Source of the DNA: Mucilaginibacter pineti
GTDB lineage: Bacteria; Bacteroidota; Bacteroidia; Sphingobacteriales; Sphingobacteriaceae
Direction of reading: 5' to 3'
DNA length: 64,000 nucleotides
Assembly (NCBI RefSeq): GCF_900101875.1
Contig: NZ_FNAI01000002.1
Location: 186,001 to 250,000, forward strand
Shown: positions 42,925 to 52,061 of the stretch, piece after piece
How the letters are laid out: every line of letters starts with the position of its first letter
How positions within the stretch are numbered: position 1 is the first letter of the stretch
Notes under the pieces: generated by a model
Seen by the model: the letters and a program-made list of their open reading frames with translations, nothing else
The model's database searches: none
What the model was told of the DNA's origin: nothing
Made by a program: the position numbers and the translations under genes

Positions 42925-43398
42925 TCACTCATGATGGTACGGTTCGCCTTTAATAATGGTATAGGCCCGATATAGTTGTTCTACAAAAAACAGGCGTACC
43001 ATTTGGTGCGAAAACGTCATGCGCGAGAGGGAAATTTTATCGTTTGCACGCTGATAAACGGACGTATCGAAGCCATAAGGACCGCCGATAATGAAGATAA
43101 GATTGGCCGATGAACTAATCTCTTTTTTATTGATATAGGCCGCAAACTGGGTTGATGAGTATTCGGAGCCTTTTTCGTCCATCAGGATCACATAATCAAG
43201 CGGGGTGATTTTCTTGAGGATTAGTTCGGCTTCTTTGGCCTTTTGCTGATCGGCACTTAGCGCTTTAGTGTTTTTTAGTTCGTTAATTTCAACCAGTTCA
43301 AGTTTGGTGTAGTGCTTAAGGCGTTTTACATACTTATCAATGCCATCTTTTAAATAGGCATCCTCTGTTTTACCAACGGTTAAAAAAGTGATCTTCAT
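42925..43398 (-). CDS. rlmH: 23S rRNA pseudouridine-1915 N3-methyltransferase RlmH
   Basis: The 157-residue SPOUT-class methyltransferase has the knot signature IGGPYGFD and the C-terminal SLSRMTFSHQMVRLFFVEQL with RAYTIIKGEPYHHE. It methylates the helix 69 pseudouridine of the 50S subunit. The gene is divergent from the MutS-like gene. Confidence 0.96.
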   Translation of the reverse strand: MKITFLTVGKTEDAYLKDGIDKYVKRLKHYTKLELVEINELKNTKALSADQQKAKEAELILKKITPLDYVILMDEKGSEYSSTQFAAYINKKEISSSANLIFIIGGPYGFDTSVYQRANDKISLSRMTFSHQMVRLFFVEQLYRAYTIIKGEPYHHE

Positions 43399-43465
43399 AT
43401 CTGAAACAAATAAACGTTTATTTAAAATATATGTGTTTATTTAGCTACAACTTTTTTAACAAACC

Positions 43466-45274
43466 ATGCAGCAGGATATTATTAACGATTACCAGCAAAG
43501 AGCCGCGGCGGCGCAGCAGGAAGCCACGAATTACAAAAGATTAGCCAATACTTATTCGCTGTTGCGGTTAAGCATTTTTGCTTTGGTGGTGGTAGCTATA
43601 TCTATAGCTGTTCATGAAGATAACTTTACCATTGTAGCCATATCATTTGTGTTACTGGTGTTTGCATTTGCATGGCTTGTAGCCCGCCAAAGCCGGTTCG
43701 AGAAACTAAAGAAATACTTTGATGATCTGCAAACGGTTAATAACAACGAGATTGCCAGCATCCAAACTAAAGCCAATATTTACAATGATGGTGCGCGCTT
43801 TGCCAACGACAAGCATTTTTATACCGCCGATCTGGATATTTTTGGTAACGCCTCCTTGTACCAACTGGTAAACCGCACCGCCACATCAACCGGAAACGAT
43901 AAGCTGGCTGCATGGTTTGATAAGCCATCGTCAAAGGCTATTGTATTACAACGGCAGGCTGCTGTTAAAGAGCTCGGTACAAAAAACAACTGGAAGCTTG
44001 ATGTGCAAACCCGCCTGCTATTCGCCATAAAACAGGATGTTAACCAGCTTAATAACTTGTTTAAATACCTGCGCCTTTCTTTAGATATGCCCGGCGAAAA
44101 ATGGCTTACGCTTTATGCTAAAATAGCACCTTATCTTTTTACCGCCATAATAATTGCCGCCTGGTACGTTCCGGAGGCAAGGATAGCAGCAATCGTATTA
44201 GGTATAGTTAACATGGGATTGGTTACTTCAAAAGCCAGCTATATTACCAAGGCCGATATGATAGCCGGTAAAATTGGTAATACGCTTGCCAATTATGCCG
44301 AAGTATTTAAGCTTATTGAAGAGGAGCAATGGCAGGCGCCCTACACTGCCCATTTGGCCGCGCAGTTAAAAACTGCGCAAACATCAAACAAAATAAAGGA
44401 GCTTGCGTCGCTTATTAACAAGCTTAATTATCATTTAAATATGATAGTGGGCGGTATTCTCAACCTGTTTTTTCTGTGGGACATTAAGCAGGTTATAGCT
44501 ATTGAAAACTGGAAACGCCAGAATAACGAAAGTCTGGAAGCATCCTTTGATGTAATTGCCGAGTTTGAAGCGTTGCTTAGTATTACCGGTCTGGCAATTA
44601 ATTACCCGCAATGGAGCTACCCGGAAATTGACGATAGGGCAGGTTATACGCTGACAGCCAAAGAACTGGCGCATCCACTTATCGACCCTGCCAAACGTAT
44701 TGAAAATGATTACGAACTGGAAGATGCCTTTAAGGTTGATATCATCACTGGATCTAACATGGCGGGTAAGAGTACTTTTCTGCGTACCATAGGGATCAAT
44801 ACTGTGCTGGCCCTTTGCGGTGCGCCTGTGTGTGCTAAGAACATGAAAGTATCAGTAATAACTATGATCAGCTACATGCGTATTAAAGATTCATTGAACG
44901 AGAGCACATCTACCTTTAAAGCCGAGCTCGACCGTTTGCAGATGTTGCTTGCCGCAGTGGAGAACGAACCAAAGATATTTTTCCTGATAGATGAAATGCT
45001 GCGCGGTACCAATTCAGTTGATAAATATCTTGGTTCAAAAGCGGTAATAGAGCAGCTTATTCGCAAAAAAGCTGTGGGCATGGTGGCTACCCATGATCTG
45101 CAGATTGCCCAGCTGGAAACAAAATATCCGGATTACGTGCGCAACTTCTATTTTGATATACAGGTGGTTAACGGCGAAATGCTGTTTGACTATAAAATAA
45201 AGCACGGCGAATGTAAAACTTTTAACGCCTCGTTATTGCTTAAACAAATTGGTATTGATGTGGATGCTGTGTAG
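43466..45274 (+). CDS. Membrane-anchored MutS-family ATPase
   Basis: The 602-residue protein has two hydrophobic helices near the N-terminus (about 31-48 and 52-70) and another pair at about 215-260. The MutS ATPase follows: Walker A TGSNMAGKST (428-437), Walker B FFLIDEML with D509-E510, and THDLQIAQLE. The mismatch-recognition and SMR domains of MutS1/MutS2 are absent. Similar proteins exist across Bacteroidota as MutS-related; a DNA repair role is not shown. The helices suggest a membrane-located DNA or clamp function. Confidence 0.88.
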   Translation: MQQDIINDYQQRAAAAQQEATNYKRLANTYSLLRLSIFALVVVAISIAVHEDNFTIVAISFVLLVFAFAWLVARQSRFEKLKKYFDDLQTVNNNEIASIQTKANIYNDGARFANDKHFYTADLDIFGNASLYQLVNRTATSTGNDKLAAWFDKPSSKAIVLQRQAAVKELGTKNNWKLDVQTRLLFAIKQDVNQLNNLFKYLRLSLDMPGEKWLTLYAKIAPYLFTAIIIAAWYVPEARIAAIVLGIVNMGLVTSKASYITKADMIAGKIGNTLANYAEVFKLIEEEQWQAPYTAHLAAQLKTAQTSNKIKELASLINKLNYHLNMIVGGILNLFFLWDIKQVIAIENWKRQNNESLEASFDVIAEFEALLSITGLAINYPQWSYPEIDDRAGYTLTAKELAHPLIDPAKRIENDYELEDAFKVDIITGSNMAGKSTFLRTIGINTVLALCGAPVCAKNMKVSVITMISYMRIKDSLNESTSTFKAELDRLQMLLAAVENEPKIFFLIDEMLRGTNSVDKYLGSKAVIEQLIRKKAVGMVATHDLQIAQLETKYPDYVRNFYFDIQVVNGEMLFDYKIKHGECKTFNASLLLKQIGIDVDAV

Positions 45275-45278
45275 GGAG

Positions 45279-45412
45279 AAGAATCAAGAGCCAAGAATCA
45301 AGAATTAAGAAAACTTCACTTAATTAGTATATAACTCAATAAAAAAATGACCGGAAGATTTATCTACCGGCCCTTTTACTTTAGTCTTAATTCTTGGCTC
45401 TTGATTCTACTG
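45279..45412. repeat. Inverted AGAATCAAGAGCCAAGAAT repeat around a terminator
   Basis: AGAATCAAGAGCCAAGAATC (from 45280) is complementary to TTCTTGGCTCTTGATTCT (to 45410). Between them lies the hairpin CCGG-A-AGAT-TT-ATCT-A-CCGG (45351-45370) with an A tract before and CCCTTTT after. It separates convergent genes and could stop transcription from both. Confidence 0.6.
45351..45376. terminator. Terminator between convergent mutS-like and TonB-linked genes
   Basis: The 20 nt hairpin begins and ends CCGG with one A-A mismatch; A7 precedes and TTTT follows. Confidence 0.6.
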
Positions 45413-45415
45413 CGC

Positions 45416-47899
45416 CTATCTTCCACCGGCTGGGGCACCACCGCCGCCCATGCCTTGGTCGCCTTGTTTAAGGTCATCATTGTTAACGCCTTTTTTAGGA
45501 GCGGTAAAGTTTAGTTTACCAAAGTTGTAGCTAAACGTTAAGCCATATGAGCGGAATGGTAACTGGAACTTGCTGGTTTGTACAAAGCCCGGGCTTCTTA
45601 AATCAGAGTTAAAGCTTTTGTATTCGGCAAACGGACTGATCACATTAACACCGATAGCCATTTTCTTTTGCATCAGTTGTTTTTTTACACCCACACCAAA
45701 TATACTGAAAGTAGGGGTTGTTCCCTGGATAGTACGGCGCGATGAGTTACCAAACGCGAATGTTTCTGCCAGGAAGTTGCTTGGCAATGTTGCCGTAGCC
45801 CTCAGGAAACCTCCGTATTGGATACTGGTACCATTTTGACTTTGTGCCAGATGGAAAACTCCAGATGGATCTGGTTTGTAGGTATAGGCATTAATGTTAC
45901 CAATAATGGTTAAAAACTTAAATGGATTAATGGTGCCAAAGAAACTGCCGCCCAATGAATTGTTGTTACCAATATTTTGGTAGGTGGTTAACGTACCGCC
46001 CTGCTCCGCGCCATCTACAATAACCGATATAGGTGAGGCTATACCTTCAATTAAGCCACTGGTGTGTTTATAATAAACCGATAAATTAAGTATCGATGTT
46101 TTGATGAATGAATTTAAGCCCAGTTCAACGGTTTGCGATACTTCCGGGTTTAAAGTTGGGTTACCAATTGTTTGGCCCTGTATGTTGTTTTGATTAACAA
46201 ACGGGTTTAAGTATTGGATGCTTGGCCTGCTTATACGTTTGGTATAGGATAACTTTAATGTATTTGTAGCCGATAGCTTTTTTTGGATGGTTAAGCTTGG
46301 TACATAGGTATTATAGTTCTGATCGAACGGTGCAAGATCCTGCGCGGCATTAAATGGCTCGCCGTGGATGTCGGTATTTTCAAGGCGGAAACCTGCAAGT
46401 ATGGAATAATCTTTAGGCAGGGTAATGGTGAATACAGAGTATCCTGCAAAAACATTTTGGTTGTAATTGTAAGTGTTTGACCTTATTGGGTCTACCACGA
46501 ACGCGCCTGCTGTGTAAGTGAAATAATCAGATGCACTGTTTATTCTTCTTAATATGGTTTTACCACCGGCTTCCAGTTTAAATGTTTTGTTTATTGGCAA
46601 AATATAATCGGCCTGAAAAGTGTATTCATTGCTTCTGGCATCTATGTTATTTTGCAGGTTAGGGAATGCAGCGGTGTAGATATTGGTATAATCTGTAATA
46701 CCCGAGTTGTGGCTCCATTGGGTCGACAAATCAAGCTCTTCACCTTCCTTTTTAAACTTGTGTGTATAATCAAGGTTCCAGTCAAACCCGTCAATTTTAT
46801 TACGGTTTGTAGTAGTGTTTGAATATGGGGTGGCAGAAACCGTATTTGATTCGCCGTTGGTATTAAACTGTATCTGGTTAAATTTAAAGGTTGTGTTAAT
46901 GCTGTTGTAACCGTTAAACTCGTAACCTGCACCTACCGAACCAACAACCGCATGCCTTTTTAAACGGCTTGTACCTTTTGAATCGGTAACAGAGTGGATA
47001 CTATCTGAATTGATCTCCTGGTGAAACTCGGTTAGCGAGGTTTGCGGCCATGAAGCGTTACCACCAATGTTGGTAGTTAAATTAAACCTGTTTTTGTTGT
47101 AGTTAAGGTTAAGGTTACCGTTATTTTGTCTGGTACCAACACCACCGCTTATACCGCCGCTAAGGCCCGATACATTTTTTTGCTTAGTGATAATATTGAT
47201 GATACCGGCAGAACCTTCCGCATCATATTTAGCCGATGGCGAAGTAATTACCTCGATGGTCTTGATCTGATCTGCAGGGATGGCTTTCAACACGTCAGAG
47301 AGATTGGCCGATGTGGCACCTGAAGGCTTACCGTTAATAAGCACACGCACATTTTGATCGCCGCGTACAGATACGTTACCGTTGATATCAACAGATACCA
47401 ATGGCACTTTTGATAGCAGGTCGGTAGCATTACCACCGGCGGCTGTTAAATCCTTTTCGGCATTATAAACTATTTTATCAATTCTGTTTTCAATTAGCGG
47501 CGTTGCACCAACAACATTAACTTCTGCCAGGGCATGAGCGCCTGGGGCAAGCAATACAGTACCCATTTTATTATCGGGTTTTGATGCCGAAGTAACAATA
47601 GGGTCAATCGTTTTTGATGGGTAACCGATAAATGAGATCACTATTTTGTATGATCCCGGTTTAATGCCATCAATTTTAAAATTTCCTTTATCGTCTGTTA
47701 CAACGCCGTTAATTGGCGATTTTCCGCCGCTGCGGTATAAACCAACAGTGGTGTAGTCCATTGGCTTCTTTGTAACAGAATCTATGACTGTGCCTGATAT
47801 TCGGCCGGTAATAGATGGTCCGCTCGCGGTGCCGCCGAATTGGGCATGTGCCGAAACCGCGAAGCAGATAAGTGCTATAAATGTGTAAAAACGTTTCAT
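45416..47899 (-). CDS. TonB-dependent receptor-like outer membrane protein (OMP_b-brl_3 type)
   Basis: From ATG 47899 (MKRFYTFIALICFAVSAHAQ) the protein has 827 residues. After the signal come a carboxypeptidase-regulatory-like Ig domain (about 30-110, GRISGTVIDSVTKKPMDYTT), a plug (about 120-225, NVSVRGDQNVRVLINGKPSG) and a large barrel ending in YNFGKLNFT. The last residues are Gly-rich (GQGMGGGGAPAGGR). It probably takes up a ligand across the outer membrane; no SusD partner is adjacent, so glycan specificity is not implied. An ATG 39 nt upstream lacks signal logic. The minus strand has TACTTTCG near 47926. Confidence 0.9.
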   Translation of the reverse strand: MKRFYTFIALICFAVSAHAQFGGTASGPSITGRISGTVIDSVTKKPMDYTTVGLYRSGGKSPINGVVTDDKGNFKIDGIKPGSYKIVISFIGYPSKTIDPIVTSASKPDNKMGTVLLAPGAHALAEVNVVGATPLIENRIDKIVYNAEKDLTAAGGNATDLLSKVPLVSVDINGNVSVRGDQNVRVLINGKPSGATSANLSDVLKAIPADQIKTIEVITSPSAKYDAEGSAGIINIITKQKNVSGLSGGISGGVGTRQNNGNLNLNYNKNRFNLTTNIGGNASWPQTSLTEFHQEINSDSIHSVTDSKGTSRLKRHAVVGSVGAGYEFNGYNSINTTFKFNQIQFNTNGESNTVSATPYSNTTTNRNKIDGFDWNLDYTHKFKKEGEELDLSTQWSHNSGITDYTNIYTAAFPNLQNNIDARSNEYTFQADYILPINKTFKLEAGGKTILRRINSASDYFTYTAGAFVVDPIRSNTYNYNQNVFAGYSVFTITLPKDYSILAGFRLENTDIHGEPFNAAQDLAPFDQNYNTYVPSLTIQKKLSATNTLKLSYTKRISRPSIQYLNPFVNQNNIQGQTIGNPTLNPEVSQTVELGLNSFIKTSILNLSVYYKHTSGLIEGIASPISVIVDGAEQGGTLTTYQNIGNNNSLGGSFFGTINPFKFLTIIGNINAYTYKPDPSGVFHLAQSQNGTSIQYGGFLRATATLPSNFLAETFAFGNSSRRTIQGTTPTFSIFGVGVKKQLMQKKMAIGVNVISPFAEYKSFNSDLRSPGFVQTSKFQLPFRSYGLTFSYNFGKLNFTAPKKGVNNDDLKQGDQGMGGGGAPAGGR

Positions 47900-47938
47900 T
47901 TTTGAGTATTTTCGTAATTGGAGGCGAAAGTACTTCAA

Positions 47939-48387
47939 ATGTTACAGCCTAAATGCCGTTTTTTTTGTCAAAACATCAACTGTAATGTATATGTTACACT
48001 ATGCTGACGGAAAGGAAAGTTAAAAGTCAAAATTAAAAAGTCAAAAAGGGGCTTGGGGATGTTAATAGTCTAAAACCTTGTCATTGAGGAACGAAGCAAT
48101 CCCATAGGATGGTTAGCGTCTGCAAAAGATGGGTGTGACGAGATTGCCACGCTATCGCTACCCATGACAAGTTATGTGTAAAGGGCCTGTCACCCTGAGC
48201 TTGTCGAAGGGTCGCGCGTAGAGGCCTTTGCCCGCTATGCTTCGACAGGCTCAGCATGACAGCCCTTTTCTTATAATTCCCCTTGTCATTCCAACCCTCA
48301 GAGGCCACGGATTTTGAAACTCGTAATGACAAAAAGGATTAAATACCGAAGTAAAGAAATTTTGAATTTCGAATTTTTACTTTTGAA
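47939..48387. repeat. Intergenic region with two palindromic repeats
   Basis: At 48075-48168 is an element with CTTGTCATTGAGGAACGAAG and GACGAGATTGCC..CATGACAAG; its right part is echoed at 59655-59692. At 48188-48264 is GTCACCCTGAGCTTGTCGAA with CTTCGACAGGCTCAGCATGAC, an inverted relative of 21952-22026. No gene seen. Confidence 0.6.
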
Positions 48388-49116
48388 TTATTCCCCCACC
48401 ATCATTCCTTCAAACTTTTCCCAAAAGCCATCGTGCGGAACGGGGGCTATGATTTCAACGGGTTCGTTTTTAACGGGGTGGATGAATGTAAGCCGGCGTG
48501 CGTGCAGGCAAATGCTTTTACGCAGGCTACCTCTTGGATAGCCATATTTGTTATCGCCAACAATGGGGGTGCCCAGGGTTGATAGCTGTACCCTGATCTG
48601 GTGCGGGCGACCGGTGATCGGGTCGACCTCAATTAAATAATAACCGTTTAGCTCGCCAACAAGTTTATAGTTTAATTCCGACCGGGAACTGCCCACTACT
48701 TCTTTATCGTGCGCCTTGGTTACGTTTTTCTGCGGATTTTTTACCAACCAGTGTACCAGGTTGCCGGCTTCGGGCTGGGGGCGTTTGCGCACAACGGCGT
48801 AATAGGTTTTGTGCATTTCGCGGCCTTTAAACATTTTGTTTATCCGCTCCAATGCTTTGCTTGTTTTGGCAAACAGGATCACACCGCTCACGGGTCTGTC
48901 TAACCGGTGCACTACGCCTAAAAATGCGCCGTTTGGTTTGTTGTATTTTTGAGCAATGTATTTTTTTACCTTATCGTCCAGTGATTCATCGCCGGTATCA
49001 TCAACCTGTACAATATCGCCGGCGCGCTTATTTATAGCAATAAGGTGGTTATCCTCATAAAGAACATCCTTATCGGTAATATCAAAACTGGTATAATTAA
49101 ATTCGGGACGAGCCAT
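48388..49116 (-). CDS. RluA family pseudouridine synthase
   Basis: The 242-residue protein has the catalytic aspartate D73 in HRLDRPVSG. Other signatures are TYYAVVRKRP and LIEVDPITGRPHQIRVQLS-type text (ITGRPHQIRVQL). No S4 domain is present, so it resembles the RluA/RluC/TruC-sized enzymes that modify 23S rRNA or tRNA. The target cannot be told by sequence alone. Confidence 0.93.
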   Translation of the reverse strand: MARPEFNYTSFDITDKDVLYEDNHLIAINKRAGDIVQVDDTGDESLDDKVKKYIAQKYNKPNGAFLGVVHRLDRPVSGVILFAKTSKALERINKMFKGREMHKTYYAVVRKRPQPEAGNLVHWLVKNPQKNVTKAHDKEVVGSSRSELNYKLVGELNGYYLIEVDPITGRPHQIRVQLSTLGTPIVGDNKYGYPRGSLRKSICLHARRLTFIHPVKNEPVEIIAPVPHDGFWEKFEGMMVGE

Positions 49117-49227
49117 TTTTATTTCGGAATTGGGAATTGAGATTTCGGATTTGTTTATTTAAAAATCTGGATAATCATCATCAAATTAATCATCTGAAAT
49201 CTGCACATCTATAATCTGCACATCTAT

Positions 49228-50043
49228 CTAATACTGTTCCTGCTCATTGGGAAAGCTTTTTGATTTTACATCACCGATGTAATTTTTTATAGCTCCATTC
49301 ATTTGCTCAAATAAATTGGAGTATTGGCGTAAAAAACGGGGCTTAAACCCGTCGTTAATACCCAACATATCATGGATAACCAAAACCTGTCCGTCGCAAT
49401 GCCTGCCGGCACCTATACCTATAGTAGGTATCTGCACGCTTTCGCTTACTTCTTTAGCCAGTTTGGCAGGTATTTTTTCAAGTACGATGCCAAAGCAGCC
49501 CAATTCCTGCAGTTTAAGGGCATCTTCACGCAATTTCTGTGCTTCTGCTTCCTGCTTGGCGCGTACAGTGTAAGTGCCAAATTTATAAATAGATTGCGGA
49601 GTTAAACCCAGATGGCCCATAACCGGTATACCTGCCGTAAGTATGCGGCTAACAGATTCGGCAATTTCTATACCGCCTTCCATTTTTACAGCATGGGCAC
49701 CTGCTTCCTTCATGATACGGATAGCCGAATTTAATGCCTCTTTAGAATTGCCCTGGTATGAACCGAAAGGCAGATCGACCACTACAAGCGCGCGCTTTGC
49801 TGCACGAACAACCGACGATGCGTGATAGATCATTTGATCCAGCGTTATAGGCAACGTGGTTTCGTGCCCGGCCATTACGTTCGAGGCTGAATCGCCAACT
49901 AAAATAATGTCCATCCCGGCGTTATCCACAATAGCGGCCATAGAGTAATCATAGGCGGTAAGCATGGCTATTTTTTCGCCACGGTTTTTCATTTCCTGGA
50001 GGATATGCGTGGTGATCCTTTTAACTTCTTTATTTACAGACAT
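49228..50043 (-). CDS. panB: 3-methyl-2-oxobutanoate hydroxymethyltransferase
   Basis: From ATG 50043 ([18 protein letters not shown]) the protein has 271 residues. Conserved text includes [30 protein letters not shown] (metal-binding D and S) and [10 protein letters not shown]. It makes ketopantoate for pantothenate and CoA in the cytosol. A start 21 nt upstream is possible but adds residues not seen in the family. No panC is adjacent. AATTTCGGAATTGG-type repeats fill the space upstream. Confidence 0.95.
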   Translation of the reverse strand: MSVNKEVKRITTHILQEMKNRGEKIAMLTAYDYSMAAIVDNAGMDIILVGDSASNVMAGHETTLPITLDQMIYHASSVVRAAKRALVVVDLPFGSYQGNSKEALNSAIRIMKEAGAHAVKMEGGIEIAESVSRILTAGIPVMGHLGLTPQSIYKFGTYTVRAKQEAEAQKLREDALKLQELGCFGIVLEKIPAKLAKEVSESVQIPTIGIGAGRHCDGQVLVIHDMLGINDGFKPRFLRQYSNLFEQMNGAIKNYIGDVKSKSFPNEQEQY

Positions 50044-50064
50044 AGTTATGTGTGTTTCAGACAC

Positions 50065-50300
50065 TGCAAAGGTTATTATTAATTTCGGATTTGGAAATTT
50101 CGATTTCGGATTTATTTATTGATTTGAGATTTCGGAATTGGAATTTCGGATTTGGAAAGGAGATCAGGAATTAAAAGGGCTTTTTAAGTATAATTTTGGT
50201 CGAACAATGGAAGTCTAAATCTCCAATAAAAACCCAAATCCGAATTCCAAATTCCGAATTTCGAAATAATTTAAAATCTCAATTCTGAAATTCAAAATAT
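50065..50300. repeat. Low-complexity AATTTCGGATTTGG repeat upstream of carA
   Basis: Degenerate words ATTTCGGATTTGGAAATTTC and complements AAATCCGAATTCCAAATTCC form a long imperfect inverted repeat between panB and the carA leader. No gene seen. Confidence 0.55.
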
Positions 50301-50305
50301 AATCA

Positions 50306-50313
50306 TACTTTTG
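50306..50313 (+). promoter_or_regulatory. Candidate -7 element of carA
   Basis: TACTTTTG is an exact TAnnTTTG followed by CACC. Transcription would begin near 50318-50320, giving a leader of about 97 nt. Confidence 0.5.
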
Positions 50314-50315
50314 CA

Positions 50316-50364
50316 CCGTGAATAAAGGGGTATCAAACTTCCACCTTCCGGTGTTTTTTCACGG
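50316..50364 (+). promoter_or_regulatory. Possible attenuator in the carA leader
   Basis: CCGTGAA (50316-50322) pairs with TTCACGG (50358-50364). Inside, CACC (50342-50345) pairs with GGTG (50350-50353) followed directly by T6, a short terminator-like hairpin. CACCG at 50315-50319 can instead pair with CGGTG at 50349-50353, so two folds exclude each other. Stems are short, so this is a candidate only. Confidence 0.3.
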
Positions 50365-50419
50365 AGCTTCAAGCCAGAAAATCCGAACTAATAATCCTTT
50401 CAAATTTTTTGCAAAATGA
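50318..50419 (+). CDS. Possible 33-codon leader peptide of carA
   Basis: An open frame starts at GTG exactly where transcription should start and ends at a TGA sharing bases with the carA ATG (ATGA at 50416-50419). The peptide begins MNKGVSNFHLPVFFHGASS when GTG is read as Met. It is not rich in Arg or pyrimidine-related codons. A frame of this length is not improbable by chance; the coupling geometry and the hairpins inside it make it worth noting. No known family. Confidence 0.25.
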   Translation: MNKGVSNFHLPVFFHGASSQKIRTNNPFKFFAK

Positions 50420-51516
50420 ATCATTTCACTAAATTACCTGCTGTACTACTCTTGGCCGACGGAACCGTTTTTTACGGTAAAGCTGCCGGAAAAATAGGTA
50501 CTACCACCGGCGAGATCTGCTTTAACACAGGGATGACCGGCTACCAGGAAATTTTTACAGACCCATCATACTTTGGGCAAATAATGGTAGCAACCAACGC
50601 ACACATTGGTAATTACGGCATTGCCGATATCGAAGTAGAATCGGGTAATATACAGATAGCCGGTTTGGTTTGTAAAAACTACAACATAGCCTACAGCCGC
50701 AAACAGGCCGATGAATCTATACAGGATTATTTCCAATCGCAAAATATTGTAGGTATCTCTGATGTAGATACCCGCCAAATTGTTCGCCATATTCGTGATA
50801 AGGGTGCAATGAACGCCATCATATCGTCAGAAATATTGGATATTGAAGAGCTGAAAGCAAAACTTGCCGAAGTGCCTTCAATGGATGGTTTGGAACTTTC
50901 ATCGCAGGTATCAACCACCGAAACTTATACTTTTGGTAAAGAAGATGCCGCCTACCGAGTGGCCGTGCTTGACCTTGGTGTTAAGAAAAACATTCTGCGC
51001 AACTTTGAAGATCGCGACGTTTACGCTAAAGTATTCCCCGCAAAAACTTCTTATGCCGAAATGGAAAAGGATTTTGCGCCAAATGGTTACTTTATATCAA
51101 ACGGCCCCGGCGATCCATCGGCTATGCCTTATGCTATTGATACGGTAAAGGAAATTTTAGCTGCCGATAAACCAATGTTCGGAATCTGTTTAGGTCACCA
51201 GTTGCTGGCTTTGGCTAATGATATCCCAACGAAAAAAATGTTTAACGGTCACCGCGGATTAAACCACCCGGTAAAAAATATTATTATTAACCATTGCGAG
51301 GTTACTTCACAAAACCACGGTTTTGGTGTAGTACCAGAGGCGGTGCGCGCATCAGATAAAGTGGAGATTACCCACGTAAACCTTAACGATCAATCAATAG
51401 AAGGCATCCGCGTAAAGGATAAAAAAGCATTCTCGGTACAATACCACCCGGAATCATCTCCTGGTCCGCATGATTCACGTTATTTGTTCGACGATTTTAT
51501 AAAATTGATGCAATAG
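50416..51516 (+). CDS. carA: Carbamoyl-phosphate synthase small subunit
   Basis: The 366-residue glutaminase subunit supplies ammonia for carbamoyl phosphate in arginine and pyrimidine synthesis. The N-terminal domain has FNTGMTGYQEIFTDPSYFG; the class I amidotransferase domain has the nucleophile C258 in GICLGHQLLAL and the QYHPESSPGP histidine/glutamate. The carB partner is not in the window. A strong terminator follows at 51562-51596, so carA is transcribed alone with its leader. Confidence 0.96.
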   Translation: MNHFTKLPAVLLLADGTVFYGKAAGKIGTTTGEICFNTGMTGYQEIFTDPSYFGQIMVATNAHIGNYGIADIEVESGNIQIAGLVCKNYNIAYSRKQADESIQDYFQSQNIVGISDVDTRQIVRHIRDKGAMNAIISSEILDIEELKAKLAEVPSMDGLELSSQVSTTETYTFGKEDAAYRVAVLDLGVKKNILRNFEDRDVYAKVFPAKTSYAEMEKDFAPNGYFISNGPGDPSAMPYAIDTVKEILAADKPMFGICLGHQLLALANDIPTKKMFNGHRGLNHPVKNIIINHCEVTSQNHGFGVVPEAVRASDKVEITHVNLNDQSIEGIRVKDKKAFSVQYHPESSPGPHDSRYLFDDFIKLMQ

Positions 51517-51561
51517 CGTTAGATGTGCAGATGATAGATTTCAGATGTGCAGATTTAAGAG

Positions 51562-51596
51562 AAGCCTTTTAAGTTTAAAACTTAAAAGGCTTTTTT
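51562..51596 (+). terminator. Terminator after carA
   Basis: AAGCCTTTTAAG (51562-51573) and CTTAAAAGGCTT (51581-51592) are perfect complements, followed by T residues to 51596. Confidence 0.85.
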
Positions 51597-51636
51597 GTGC
51601 GCTAATCATATATTTACAGATAATATCATACTACAT

Positions 51637-52050
51637 ATGGCTATCAATTTTTTATTGCAGGGAACCGTTCACTGGAGTTACGACTATGAAATGGCCGAGG
51701 TATCGCAAACCGATAAGATCATAAACGGGATGATATCAATGGGCCCGGTGCTGCATCATCATAAAGGCAACATTGCGTTAAGCGAGGCCGAACTGATAAT
51801 TGAAGGGTTTACCGATGATGAAGAAGACCTTACCATCCCGCTATCTGCCATGAAGCAAATCTATCTTGGTTTTGACGATGTATTTCCAAAAATAGCGGTA
51901 AAAAGCCTGGGCATACTTTGGCAGCCGTTGCGCATAGAATATTATATCTTGGCCTTACAAACGCAATGTATTTATTTAATTATCGATTTTAACGGAATTT
52001 ACACGCACGATAAGGATTGGTTTAATACCCTAACTCAATTGCTTGCATAA
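51637..52050 (+). CDS. Uncharacterised small cytosolic protein
   Basis: From ATG 51637 (MAINFLLQGTVHWSYDYEMA) the protein has 137 residues. A longer frame begins at TTG inside the carA terminator and is rejected. No membrane segment or signal is present; the pattern is beta-rich (LIIEGFTDDEEDLTIPLSAM, IYLGFDDVFPKIAVKS), perhaps a PH-like fold. I do not recognise a family. It is convergent with the next gene. Confidence 0.7.
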   Translation: MAINFLLQGTVHWSYDYEMAEVSQTDKIINGMISMGPVLHHHKGNIALSEAELIIEGFTDDEEDLTIPLSAMKQIYLGFDDVFPKIAVKSLGILWQPLRIEYYILALQTQCIYLIIDFNGIYTHDKDWFNTLTQLLA

Positions 52051-52061
52051 TACCGTATTAG

